Below, in pieces: positions 47,201 to 59,712 of a DNA stretch of 64,000 nucleotides (its first letter is position 1; the number at the start of each line of letters is the position of its first letter). The translations under genes and the position numbers were made by a program. Source of the DNA: Chionis minor (lineage: Eukaryota > Chordata > Aves > Charadriiformes > Chionididae); contig VZSF01001145.1 of NCBI GenBank assembly GCA_013398295.1, positions 1,204,146 to 1,268,145 on the forward strand, written 5' to 3'. The notes under the pieces are model-generated. The model did no database searches. It had not been told where the DNA came from and was given only the letters and a program-made list of their open reading frames with translations.

Positions 47201-50200
47201 CCTCCTCTCCCTGAGCTTGGTCGTCTCGCAGCCCCGCTCAGCCCCTACCTGCCCAGCAAAGCACTGGCCTCCAGCCCCCGGGAGCTCCTCGCCTCTGCTC
47301 CTCTGGGATGCTTATGGGGATTAGCTGGGCTACGCTCCCTAAACTGGTCACAAGCCTTTCAATAGTTTTAATTGTTGCCTTTAAGATAATTACAGGCTGG
47401 AGAGAGGGAACGGGAAGAGCCCTGTGGATTTGCAGTGGGGCTTGGACATACCATTGTATATGGTACAGGAGATTTGCCGCTTAGCAGTGTTTTTCCTGCT
47501 TGGGAGAGCGGCTTGAATGCTGCAAGGAGGGAAGTACTGCAGGTCCCTGCTCCCCATGGCTGGAACAGCTGGAGGAAGAGGTCCTCCCAGCACCCAGCTC
47601 CATTCACCCCAGGGGAGAACATCTCCCAGCACCGGTGCTGGCTCTTGCTATGGCATTTAAGCCACAAGTTTTTCCTCCTTCCTAATCCCATTCAGAAGGG
47701 ATTGCACACTTGAATTGAACAGGATGCTGAAAACCAGAATCAGAGCAGGGAGGGGAGCACCCAGGACCCCCCTTCCCCAGAGATGAGATATCACCTTCGC
47801 CCAGTCCTGGCACTCTCCTTGGCTCTTAGTGAGGTGCCCTGTATGTGGGGTTTTTTAGGATATTATGGCTTTTCCCAGTCCCTCACTGGCTATCCATCCT
47901 TCACGGCCAAAGAAAACATCTCCCCAATGATAAAGGGAGATATCTCAGTCCCTCCTGTAGCCTGGAGTAATTCAATATTGAGTGAGAGGAGTGTGGCAAC
48001 TGCTTTTCCCCTCTTTGCACTTCACCTTTCTTGAAATTATTTTGTTGGAGCTCCCTGCTGAGAAGCAGGACGGGCTGACTCTCAGGGATAACATGAATTC
48101 TTGGGTGCTGCCTTGCTGCAAAGTAGCCAGGACAGCACTGAGGACCCCTCTGGGGTCACGGACCTTTCCCAGGACTAACCGTGCACACAGGGTTTCTCTT
48201 CTAAAAACGCTGCAGCTTCTTTCAGACCCCTAATGAAGTGCACCTTGAGCAGTCAACATTAGAGCATCCAAGTTAATCCATATAGACTTGCATGCCCCAG
48301 GGCACCAGTGTGTTTTGTTAGCCAGGCCGCTGCTTTGCCATGGTTTAAGGCGATGCTGCTCACAGAGTGGTTGGTTCAGATCCCTCTGATGGATGGGACC
48401 AGCCCCGCGGCTGAGCAGCAAAGGCGCTGAGCCTGGAGGGCTTCGCTCTCATCCATCTGACTTTGCGCTGAAGAGGGTGAGGAGCTCTCCCTGCCTTGTC
48501 CTGGCATCTTCCCCAGCAGGAGGTGGGAAACTCCCCACCTCTCAAAACATTTCCTGTCCAAATGAGAAAAACAACCCAAACCCCGGGTTTTCTTGAGATC
48601 TTCTCCAGCCCGACGTGTCAGCATGAAATTTGGGAAGGGGTTCTTGCCCTTGCATTTGCGCTAGCCTCTTTATCACTGATGCATTTTAAAACAAAGACAA
48701 GATTTCATCTAAATATAAGAAATTGCATATTGCAAGGATGTCTCATGGCTGGGGTGGTTTGGAGGATCAGGCTGGTCGCTTGCAGACAGCAAGACCAGCA
48801 GTTAATGAAGGGGTAATGAGGGGCCAAGCACACTGAGGATGCAGTTTATTTTCATATTTAAACCATAAAAAACCGTTTAAAAAAATAACACTTCCCCTAA
48901 ATTGCTGCCCTTTTTCCACCCTAAGTCCTATCCTGGAAATAATCCCAGCAGGAAAAAAGGGGAATAGCTCAAATATTAAAATTTGGTGAAGGTGAGCTGG
49001 CTGCTGGGTGCAAGTGGAGAGGGGATGGGTTCCATCGCTGCTGTCAAGGTGAGTTTTGGGGACCCACTCTGCCTTCTTGTGGTGTTGACACATACATCTG
49101 CAGGTGGTGAGTTAGGGGTCAAACCCACCCCAAATCCAAGGCTGAGCATCCTGAGGGGCTCCTGGAGGATGGGATATTCCCCTCCGTGAGCTGCCAGCTT
49201 TGCACCAGCAGTCCTTTGCATCCCAGTGATCTTCTCCCTCTCTCCTTGCCCCTTCCCTCCCCCTGTGATACGGCGCATTGGCACAGAAATGAAATAATCA
49301 GCTATTGCTTTATTACTTTCCACCCGTACTTCCCTCACGGGCATCTGTATTTCTGCAAATGTTTTTAATATTTGCTAATAAAAGCAGCTCCAGTAATGAC
49401 ATGCTCGCTCCCCAAGACAAAATTGCCGGGACTAGCGTTATCTAACAAACCCGTTTTGGCACAAGCGCCTCTGCATACGAGCCATTTCTGCCCATTCACG
49501 GGATTATCAGCCATCTCTGCAGCCAGCCCCAGCCCTCCTCTCTCATTCCTAGTTAATTGGTGTGAAATTGGAGCAAGTTCTCAGGTGATAATGTGTTTGC
49601 ATTTACTGCTTCACTGAACCACCCTAGCCACTCAATCCCAGCTTCATTAAAGCCTCAATCTCAGCTTTTGCTCCTGGCTGTGAGCTTCAAACCCTATTTC
49701 CTGCGTGGCAGACATACAGCCTAACACATGTCAGGAAGACAGCTTGAGCGGAGCTGCTGGGAACAAGCAAGGCTACTGCCTGGGCGCCGCTCTGGGAAAA
49801 TCACGTTTGCGGCATGAGAGATGCTCAGAGTCCCTGCGATGGCTTCACGCTGTGTTGGTTGGCTCCTCATGCTTGAAAAAGGCATATTTTGTGCCCTTTA
49901 ATTATCTTTGATTAATGAATTAAATTTTTTTTTTTTTCTGCAGCACTTTGAAGATAAAAAGCCCTCGTCTGAATTCTCTGATTAGTATTTAAAGACTCAA
50001 GTGAAATATTTGTAGGCAGAAAAACCTAACCAAGGAATGCCTGTGTTCAAACATTCAATAGGGCCTATTCACAGGGTTGGATTCCAGGGTTATTATTAGC
50101 AATAATGTTATCTTTGTCATAATCTTTTTATGCACAAAGTGCTATTGGATTCCACCCTCCTGTTTCGCTCGGGCCCTGGGGCAGAAGGTATACAAATTAG

Positions 50201-52263
50201 AGCTGGTTCCAGCCTTGCAAGTGTTTTTCATACAAGCTGAGCTGAAGTCTGGTGAGGTCTGCCATGGTTATATTTAGGACCATTCGTAAGGGTTTTTCAT
50301 GCAAGATGCATGCCCCAGGATGCTGCCGCGCAGGGGGTGAAGTGATTTGCCCCTGGGCGGGAGCACCAGCTCTGCCCACACGTGCTGCCGTGGACCCACC
50401 ATGCACTGGGGACAGCTGTGACACCCCACAGGGTGACCTTTCAAACCGTGGATGAAAAGCGATGGGTCAGGCTGGTCCTACACCCACAGGTCATGAAGGA
50501 GACACCAAGCATCTCCCTGGTGCATGAGATTTCACAGGTCTGGACACGGGCCTGGGCTCGGACAGGTCTGGACACAGCCAGGGAGAGCAAAGCCTTGCCA
50601 GCCGCATTGCTGGGTGAACCTCTCTTTTGGAGAGCTGAAAGTGCCCCTCTGCCATGGTGGATATGCCCAGGGGGTCCCACCTGCCCCCAGTCCCAGCCGG
50701 GAATCGGAGACATGAGTGGGGCTGGCCAGGCTTTGGGCTGGTGGGAACGGGTTGATCTGGGCATGAAAGCAGAGAGCAGCTGCAGCCCGCCTCTTAATTT
50801 GGTTGTAATTCTAGCTCTTGGTGAGCTGCTTAAAGCTAAAGGTAGGAGTTGGGGTTTTGTTGTTGTTGTTGGGGTTTTTTTGTGTGTTGTTGTGTTTCTT
50901 TTTAATGGATGGTGGGTGTGATTTTTCAAATGCGCTCTCTTTCAGCACGTCTCTGCCAGTGACGTCAGTGAGAGCCCCAGGATGCCTCCGCCGGAGACCA
51001 GAATCACCTTCCTTTGAAACCTGTCCCATGCGTCTCCCCAAATCCAGCTGCCGAGCATAGCGGGTGGGAGGAGATGAGGCCACGCTTAGTGGTGGTCCTT
51101 CACCCTGAACAGCTTGGCTGTTGCACGGGGTCCTCAGGTCACTCCGAAACTGGCTCCCAAAATCCATTGGAGCTGCTTATCCGTGGCCAGGTTCTCCAGC
51201 CTGGATGCAGGCAGAGCCAAAATACATAGAGGCACATTAAAGGATGGCCGGTGTGGCTTCGAAACGGCGCGGCAATCCCCTGTAGCCTAGTTTTTAGAGA
51301 AAGTATTTTGTAGCTGCTTTTTCTCTTTGTGATTAAACATGGTTATTAGGCCCCGAGTGCATCATTAAACCTGTTATTAAAAGTAAACATGTTAAGGAGA
51401 GTATACTGGTGTGCAGCAAGCTCATCCAGGGTGCTGGACCCTCTGGAAAAGTCATTAACATTTGTATTTAAAGTGAACATAGTTAAGAACATATTGGACT
51501 AATTCAGGGCCTTAGAGCTATTAAAATGACTATCATTAAAAATAAATATGTTAGGCAGAATATGTTGCATAATTAGAATTATTACGGTGTTTACTCTGTT
51601 TTTTATGCTGGCCTCTCATTTAAGAAGTTATTTGTATGTATATATAATATATGTGTTTTATATATACATGGTAATGTTTCTAACTATATATATTTGGTTA
51701 TCTATTGTGTTAAAATGACTCTGTAGGATAAATTTGACTTCCTCGTTGCAGGATGAGACACAGCCCTGGTGGGATGGTCTTGGATAAAACCGTAGGGAAA
51801 AGTAATAAATAAAGCTTGGCTATATGTAAGTGTTGTGGCTACGGTCCAGTGTCCACTGAGTTCAGTGGGAACCTTTCCTTGACTTTGCTGTGCTGGGTCA
51901 GACCTCAGGAACGTGCCTCCTGCTTTGATGGTTTCATTATTGGTAGGTCCCAGGCCAAGCTCCACCAGGCTTTGGTGACCTGCTGCAGCTCATGCTGTCT
52001 CATTTTGATCCAGTCTCCTGCAACTCACATGTCCCTGGGGAGCTGTTGGGATGGGCTCATCTCCCTGTCACAAGGCTCTCCCCACATAGGGTCCTGGTGC
52101 CTCCTGGTGTGGGAAAGGATGCTCCTAGGGAAGGGTTTCTCCCAGGATTTTTGGACATGAGCAGTGACTTTTGCCTTGCCAACATCTGAGACTGGAGGTG
52201 TCTCCTACCACAGTCTCTGCATAACACGTATACAATCTATATAGTATATAGTGTGTGTATATA

Positions 52264-52500
52264 TATCTCGTGGAATCATCAAATTGTTAGAGTTGGAAGG
52301 GACCTTTAAGGGACATTTAGCCCAAACCCCCTGCAATAAGCAGGGACATGTTCAACTAGATCGAGTTGCTCAGAGCCCTGTCCAACATGACCTTGAATGT
52401 TTCCAGGGATGGGGCATCTACAACCTCTCTGAGCAACCTGTTCCAGTGTTTCACCACCCTCATTGTAAAAAATTTCTTCCTTATATCTAGTCTATCCCTT
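52264..52500 (-). mobile_element. CR1 LINE 3'-end fragment
   Basis: The plus strand starts with a worn terminal repeat (gtggaatcatcaaattgtta), then gttggaagggacctttaagg, ccccctgcaataagcaggga, and runs to ttcttccttatatctagtct. This is the complement of the CR1 3' UTR. It is better preserved than the copies at 23.9 and 31.9 kb. Confidence 0.92.
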
Positions 52501-53092
52501 ATATCTAGGGACCATCATGCTGAATGCAGTTACCTCCCAGGGACTTGTACAGGAGCTGAGGCTTTCATGAGTCTGGGAAGGACCATTGGAAAAAAAATCT
52601 CAGCCTTTACTACACCAACCAAGGGACTCTCCAGTAACTCCTCCAGGAGGCCCAGTAACTCCAGCACCCCACAGGATCAGAGGCAGTAGGGCCACAGATC
52701 AGGGAGGAAAAAGCTCTACTAAGGAATGGGGTGGGTGATGATCCTTGAAGACCAGACTGTTGGAGAGGTTTAGCTTTGTTCATTAATTACAGTGAAGGGG
52801 AAAAGAGGTTGTGTGGCAGCAACCAGCACCTTCTTCTCCAGCTCTTCTCCTGGGCATGCTGAGGGTCTGCATCCCCAGTACTGAGGCTGTCCCGACCATG
52901 GAGACACCCTGGATGTCCATGGGGGTCTCAGGCTGCCTGCATACCCCAGCCCTGTGCATGGGTCACTTGTGAGCTTGCCCCACCAGCGTGGCCCTGTGTG
53001 GACGTTTCTCAGGCTGGCATGACCCTGAACGCCCATGGGCATAAGGGAGATAAACATCCACCTCTCGCTTTCTAGGAACAGAGCTACTAATG

Positions 53093-53106
53093 TCAGTAGA
53101 TGGCAC
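53093..53106 (+). promoter_or_regulatory. CTCF-like core motif
   Basis: TCAGTAGATGGCAC matches CCASYAGRKGGCRS at 13 of 14 positions, differing only at the first base. Confidence 0.5.
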
Positions 53107-56100
53107 TATTTCTTCTGCGATAAATGCCGGTGATTCCCACCAATGGTCTGAACCGTGAGCTGGACCTGTCAGGAAAAGCGCCAGGCTGAGGGCAAGCTGC
53201 TTCCCAGGATCCCTGGGAGTCAGCGGTGGACTCCATGGGGGGCTGCTGCAGGCTAATGCTGGGACCTGGGCAGAGTCTCCAAGGTCGCTGCGGTGACCTG
53301 TCCTCCTGGAGGTTGCATTCCCGTTGGGTTTGTTGCCCAACGGCAAGTCAATGATCATCAGCCCAAACCTCAGACAGCCCTGCTAAACCACTGCGCTGCT
53401 TGTTTTGTATTGGCTCTTTTTTTAGGGTTGAAATTCTGTGTTTGCTGCTGATTCTCCAGGTGGAAAGGGAGGACAAGATAACTTCTGTGCCTCTCCCCTG
53501 TCCCCTTCACCTGCACCCAGCTCCAGGTGATACTGCTGTGACCGCTGCCTCTGGATGCTTTCAGCTGGAGAGATGGCTGCAGCTGGGGTCTCATTTGGAC
53601 AAGTCCCAGGGTGGGGCTCACCGCCTTTATAGGCCCTATAAGCTTCTAATATTAGCTGAAGACCCCTTTGTCTAGCCCTGCTCCAGCTCTCGGGGAAGTG
53701 CAGGACCCTGGGGCTGCTGCCTCCTGCCGCATCCTTGCTTTCACCAGCACCAGGGCTGCTCCCACAGGTGGTGCCAATGGGCTTCCAGCCATACCTGTGC
53801 TGCCATGGTGGCTGCCAGTGGCCAACCAGGGGGTCGTTCTCCACCTCGCTGGCGTAAACTGCATCTCCGACTGGTGCTACGGAACGTAACTGAATATTTA
53901 AATAATAAACCAAAACCCTACTGGTGGGAGTACAGCTGCTATTACACTTATTATTTAATTGTGGTGGTGTTTCAGAGCCCTAGGCATGCACCTGGACCCC
54001 TCGTGCTAGGTGCTGTACAAACAGGACGGAGGAGAAGACTTTGGCGTTTAAAGGCACTGAGTCATTCCTTCGCCCTCTCATCTGAAACCTCAGCTTTGTC
54101 TAAAACCTTTAGGATTTTGTTTAATGGGTGCAGCTAATGGTGAGGTAATTGGGGAGCCTTTCGACACAAAACTGAGTGATCAGTGGGTTGGATGCTTTTT
54201 GATCTCGCTGCAGAGCAAAGGCGTTATGAGGAGAAGCCTGGTGTGTGGTGGGGTACTAGGAGATGTTGTGTGAGTGGGTGGTCGAGACCAGCCTGGGGCC
54301 CTGTCTCCCACATCGAGACCCTTGTGTCAGGACCCGGTCAGGGACCATTGCCCTCATGCCATGTCCTGGTGCACATGGGCATGTCTTTGAAACTGCCTTG
54401 ATACCACACGAGAGGAGATGGGGATGGCCAGGGATGACTGTCCCTCTCTGTCTCCTGCGGAAAGGGCAGCTGGTAGGACAGTGATTTGGACCTATCCTCC
54501 CTGAAGGCAGCCAAATCAAGCAGTGGGTGCAGGCTGTGCCTTCCCAAGCTCCTGGATGTCCTGATTCTCTCTGGCCAACTCTATAGCTTTCCTTCCTAGA
54601 GGGGAAACCATGGAAAGAGGAAAAGGTCCCCGGCAGCTTCCCCCTGCAGAACAGTGGCTGATGGGTGCCCTGGGGAGGGGTGGAGAGTGCCTGCTGGGTG
54701 GTTAGTGGGGGAGCCCAGGCTGTCCCTCCTGTGGCCGAGTGCACTGTGTACAGCCAGGCCAGAGCAGTTCTCTTGGCTTCTCCTCTACAAAGGGTGACTT
54801 CACCCGAAACCTTTGCTGTGTGGTAACATCTGATTGGGGCATGAGCTGGGGCAATAGCTCTGCAATGACAGAGGCCCCAAGGTAAATCCGTAAAGTTATA
54901 CTTGTAAGTACATTCTTTTGCACTGATCTTTTGCCTGGCAAGCTGGTACAAGCTACACCTGCAGGACTTCCCTTCCTGCTGGTATGAGCTAGGTCTACCT
55001 CAGGAGATCAGTGCTGGCACAAAGAGGGCGATGGAGGGACACCAGGGTAGTGCTGCTCTTCTATCATCCGGCACAGGTGGCATGTTGTATGGTCTCAGGA
55101 GTCATGTTTGCAGCCCCCCAAGATCCCAGCCTTGTAGAAACAACCTTTTTCAACTCAGCTGGGGCCAAGGCCTGACAGGTTAGTGTTCAGCTAGATGAGC
55201 CACCTCATGGTCACAAGGAAGGAGACAAGGGATATATGGATAAGGCAGGGGACAGATGGACTTGGGTTGAGAACACAACCTCCTTCTCAAGGCTCAGGGT
55301 AAGGTGATATCCTTTGAAAGGACCTTAAAGGAGTGTGTTTAGAAGTGCTACAGTAGAAGCAGTAGCACTGAGGGACTCCTTTTCAGTGACAGCCAGCTCA
55401 CAGGATGGGGAAATAGGGACTGATGGAGCTAGATCTGCTTCTGCTGGTGTCAGATTAGGAGTTCCTGTCTGTTTAGGAGATGTAATACAAAGAATAACCT
55501 CCTGTACAGTTATCACACCTGACTCACAACCAAGCATAAATGATAATTATATCATAAGGAAATTGAATGAACAGAATAATGGGGAAAACACAACTGGTGA
55601 TCGCAGCTAAAGCTACAGCTGAGCACAAGACCATCCTGTTCAGCACTGGAAGGGAAGATTTGCCACTTTGCTTTGCATTAAATGTCATGTATCTGCAATA
55701 CAGAGATGTCAGGCTGGAAGATCAAGCCACTCACAAAGGTGCTTCTCTAGCAAATGTAGTGGTAGTCCTGAAAAGTGACGTCTCCCGTGAGTTGGCACCA
55801 GCATGGTGGATTGGGCTGGTGCGGTGGTAGGTTAGCTAGGTCAAGCTAAAGCTGTGAGCTGATCTGTCTCACTGTGTCACTGCAGGGCAGTGGTGAGAGC
55901 CCAGGGACATGCTGCTCACTCCGCAGCCTGACTTTAGATGGAGTGAGGAGCTAGGACTAAATATGTACTCTGTCCTGGGAGCTGACATCCACAACTGAGG
56001 TCCTCTCTGCCATGAGGAGTCACCTGCACACATCCCATCCAAGCAGGGACATCCCTTTGGGTCAGATGATAGTTTTTTTTGCCCATAAGCCCATTTCGCT

Positions 56101-59100
56101 GATCTTTCTCTGTGTTCCAGCCATGGGGACCTCACCTACCCTGGTTTCTCCTCCATTATACAAATAATACAAATCCTTACCTTGACCAGCTTCAGTTACC
56201 AAGGGTGGGAACTATATGACTAAATGCAGACAGATAAAAGGCCTAGAGGTCTCACTATGCCCCCTTCATAGCTGGTGGAGGTCTAATCTGTACAGCCAGG
56301 GGAATTTAGGGTGCAGTTCATCTTGTCTTAAAGCAGTTGCAAGAATTGCACCTCCAGAGGGCTTTTGGTAACTACAAAGGGAGCTGAGGTACCCGCTCAG
56401 CTCCAGACGTCAGTGCTGCAGAGACTGACTGGTGAGTGACGTGAATGCAACCCCAGTCCCATTTGGCTGCCTGGGCTCCTTCAGTAGAGAGGAGAGCAAA
56501 ATACCTATGTCCATAGGGCAATTCAACCTACCTGCCCTAGGCAAGTCTCAGAAGATGGAGCAAGATGATCCTCTGGAGCATCCTGTCTCCTGCTGTGGGC
56601 TGTAGAGGTGCCACAGGTAGCTTCTAGGAGGTAAGTTAGGAGATGAGTATCCTTTCCTTCAGTCTAAGCTTGCTGCCTCCCACTAGGCTACTGGAGAGCT
56701 CGTGAGTGTGGGTCCGCCACTATGACTGCAAAAAGATGACTGCAGGGCAGAGAAGCCCAGTGCTGTGTGCTAGCTTCCCCACTGCAGGGCATTCTTGTAC
56801 CCCACCAGCATGCCTGGGGTGTCCCAAGTGGGGCTATGTCTCTGGCCTGAAAGGCTGTGGGCCATGGGAGATCCATCTGCAGAGATGAAGCTTGTGGCTT
56901 GGAGAAGGGTGTGAACATAGATGGAAACCCTAACTTGCTCAGGGGGGAACCCTATCAGGGTCCAACATCTCCATTAAAGAAACCTTGGGGACCAGCAGCA
57001 CGTGCTTGTAGAAGAAGGTATCTCGTACCTGGTTCTCCCTCATGTTTATTCTCCCTAGATCCAACCAGGTGACGCTTGTGGAGTTTCTGTGAGCTATGAT
57101 TACCATCTGCTTCCATGCCCATGTGTCCAGGGTGGTGGTGTCCAGGCGGGGGACCTGCCAGACCACTGAACTCATCCTTGGCTTTCATTGACATCCATGG
57201 GCTTTGGGCCAGTCCTTAATAACAGGACAAAAAAGAGACCTGCAGAATGTCCCAGCAAGGGAGAAGGGCAAGTGGCACAACACAAGTGGAGCTGGATGGT
57301 GGGATGCTTCTTCCAACATTCCTCTGCCTCTCCCAGTCTCAGCATCCCCCAACAGGCACTGAGGGTGAGGTGTCACACAAGTGTCCCAGCGCTGGTGTGC
57401 AGCTTTCTCTTCCTTTATCTGCAGATCGCGCTATGCTTACGAGGCACACGTACAATGTTTGTGTGTGCATGTGAGAGACAGAGTGCTGACTCCTGGCCAA
57501 GTGAGAAAAATCATTAGTTACAGGCTCTGCAGGACTGAACTTGATGAGGAACTTGGGGCTTTGCCCCAACAGCACTAGGCGCTGGTGCATTATTCAGTTT
57601 GTGGCTATGTTGATTTGCAGATCTAATCGCTCCAACAACACATACAGAAAATTAATTTGGATGTAGGCCTGGTTTCTAGAGAAAGTTGGACCTGAAGGCG
57701 GGAGGTTGGTCTTGTGGCTGAGGTAAAGGCCCAGGCTGGAGAATACCTCCTTCCCAGCTCTTGAGTCTCATGGAGGAGATGGAATAGGGATGGAGCGGCA
57801 AGGAGCTGTGGAGGTTAGTGGCACTGGACCATGTGATAAATGGGACTTCATCCCCATTGTGTCTTCCTAAACCAAAGCCCTAACTGTGCGGGCCTGGCTG
57901 CATTCATACTTCTTGTGCTGGTGGAAGATGAGTTGGGTGAAGGGGGCGATGCTCTCCTCTCCCCAGCCAAGGATGGGACCCAAGGGATATTGATTCAACA
58001 GATGTCTAAAACCAAATCTGGTTAGAAAGACATTGCTATTGATAGTCAAACCAGATGCACTATTCCTGGACTGTCGGAGCCTTCATATTTTTTCCTCCTC
58101 TTCATCTTCCTATTGACTCCTGTCCCCATCAGAAATCGGTGTCTCCTCTCAACGGAGAAGGGAGCAGTTCCCAACACCAGAGATTCCTCCATGGAGAAGC
58201 CATGAGTTTAGGCTGCCCCCAGGCGTAGGGGGATACTGTCTGCCCTCCTGCCCAGCCCCCGTGAGCAGATGCTGTGAGAGCCGATAGCCGCCCAGCACCC
58301 TGGCCTTCTTGAATTACCTGGTGAGCTCTCTCCCTCCTTTTGATTGTGGACCCCTTAACGTCGCCTTCAGCCAGGGCTGTCTCAGCCCTGGATGAGCTGA
58401 ATGGCTCCCTTTTAAAATGGGATTTAAGAGGGTATTAGGGACTAATTAGGTCTAATCAACAGCAGTGGCTGTTTTAGACCTGGTGCCTCCAGTTGACATC
58501 AAAGGGCGGAGGGGATGGGGTGAAGCCGGAGGAAGTGTTATCAGCAGCAGGAAAGATTTAGACCCTGCAAAATCCTCCTGGCAGGGGGTTTTGTGTCCCT
58601 AATCCCTCTGTGCCTTGCAGGCAGGGAGGCTGAGCGTGGTCCTCTCCCACTGGAGACAGGCAGGCTGGAGACGTCCTAGTGGGACCCCAGCATCACCATC
58701 ACTGTCTCCTGGGGTCCACCTCCTCTGCCATCCCCCACTGTGAGTGGCTGCTGATGGATTTGGTGGGTCTGGGAACACTCCAAGGCACGGACACCAGGAT
58801 GGGGCTCCCAAGGGCAGAGGTGGGGAACAGTGGGGAGCAAGAGCATTAGCAGAGGGAGGAAGTGGAAGGGGACTTGGGGACTTCAGAGCTGTGGGGAGAC
58901 GGGAGGCAGCTATTTGCCTCCCCTGAGGGCTTCCTCGGATGGAGGCATGGGTGAGTCAGGGCTGTTCATGCATGAAGCGGCTCATTAGCAATGTGAATAG
59001 TGTCAGAGGCAGGACCCCTGAGCCAGGTAGGGTTCATTTGCCCAGGGCGCAGCAACACCAGCTGATTGGCACACAACTTACCCAAAATGTAAAAGTTTCT

Positions 59101-59320
59101 GGCCATTTTCTGCATGTCAGAGGGACCTTCATTATAAGAACCTGTATTGCCTAAATCATAAGGCGCGGTCTGAAGGCATGGGCACTGTACAAACCCAGCA
59201 GCACCTGCCTCCCATTCAAAGCACCACCAGTTATCTGTCTTACAAGTGCTGTGATGACTCGGGTGGTTTTGCCGCTGCTGGGGAGTCAGGGGTCAGGCTC
59301 AGCACCATGGGAGCCGTTTT

Positions 59321-59334
59321 CTGCCCTCTACTGA
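59321..59334 (-). promoter_or_regulatory. CTCF-like core motif
   Basis: On the minus strand TCAGTAGAGGGCAG matches CCASYAGRKGGCRS at 13 of 14 positions, differing only at the first base. Confidence 0.5.
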
Positions 59335-59589
59335 AGCTGACGGTCCAGGATGAGAAAGATGGAGTTTACTGAGAGCGATTCTCACCGTGATTCAGTTTAC
59401 ACAGCAGTATTGAACAACACTTTAGTTGTGGGGGGATGTCACAGATATCAAACCCTTTTAAGGGAAAGTCAGATCTCAGCAGACGGCATTTTGGAGAGCG
59501 CACGGAAAACAACAACTATTTACAGGGTTATGGACACAAATGCCCTTGAATGATACAAACCGTCTTAAGGGGAATTTTTGCGGCTGATT

Positions 59590-59712
59590 AAGTGTAACCA
59601 CAAAGCTTCAAGAAAACATGTGTTTATTTTAAGTAAGTAATGTTGATTACTAATGAGAATACTTAGTAGATATGATCAAAGGTAGCTGAAGTGCCGTCAT
59701 GATATCAAAGAC
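59590..59712. promoter_or_regulatory. Candidate enhancer cluster (RUNX, forkhead, TCF/LEF motifs)
   Basis: Within about 120 bp there are AACCACA (RUNX), TGTTTAT (forkhead), and GATCAAAGG and ATATCAAAG (TCF/LEF-like), together with ATTA-type motifs. Short motifs occur by chance, so this is a candidate only. Confidence 0.25.

Larger units (their letters stand above)
40863..52263. other. Gene-poor region downstream of THNSL2, left part
   Basis: No exon could be supported on either strand and no CR1 was seen. Contents noted: G-rich tract 41386-41422, GATA repeat 44166-44200, T-rich run near 45557-45578, GT/T-rich run 50853-50900, AT-rich runs 51333-51570 and 51640-51710. Open frames up to 179 codons carry no recognisable motif. 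Confidence 0.6.

Noticed and set aside
50382..50929. Open frames of 179 (+) and 162 (-) codons covering the same DNA
   Set aside because: Overlapping antisense frames; the minus one is Thr/Lys-rich because of a GT/T-rich simple sequence. No motif.
56352..56365. Possible further CTCF motif CCTCCAGAGGGCTT
   Set aside because: Three mismatches to the core consensus, unlike the four accepted sites with none or one.
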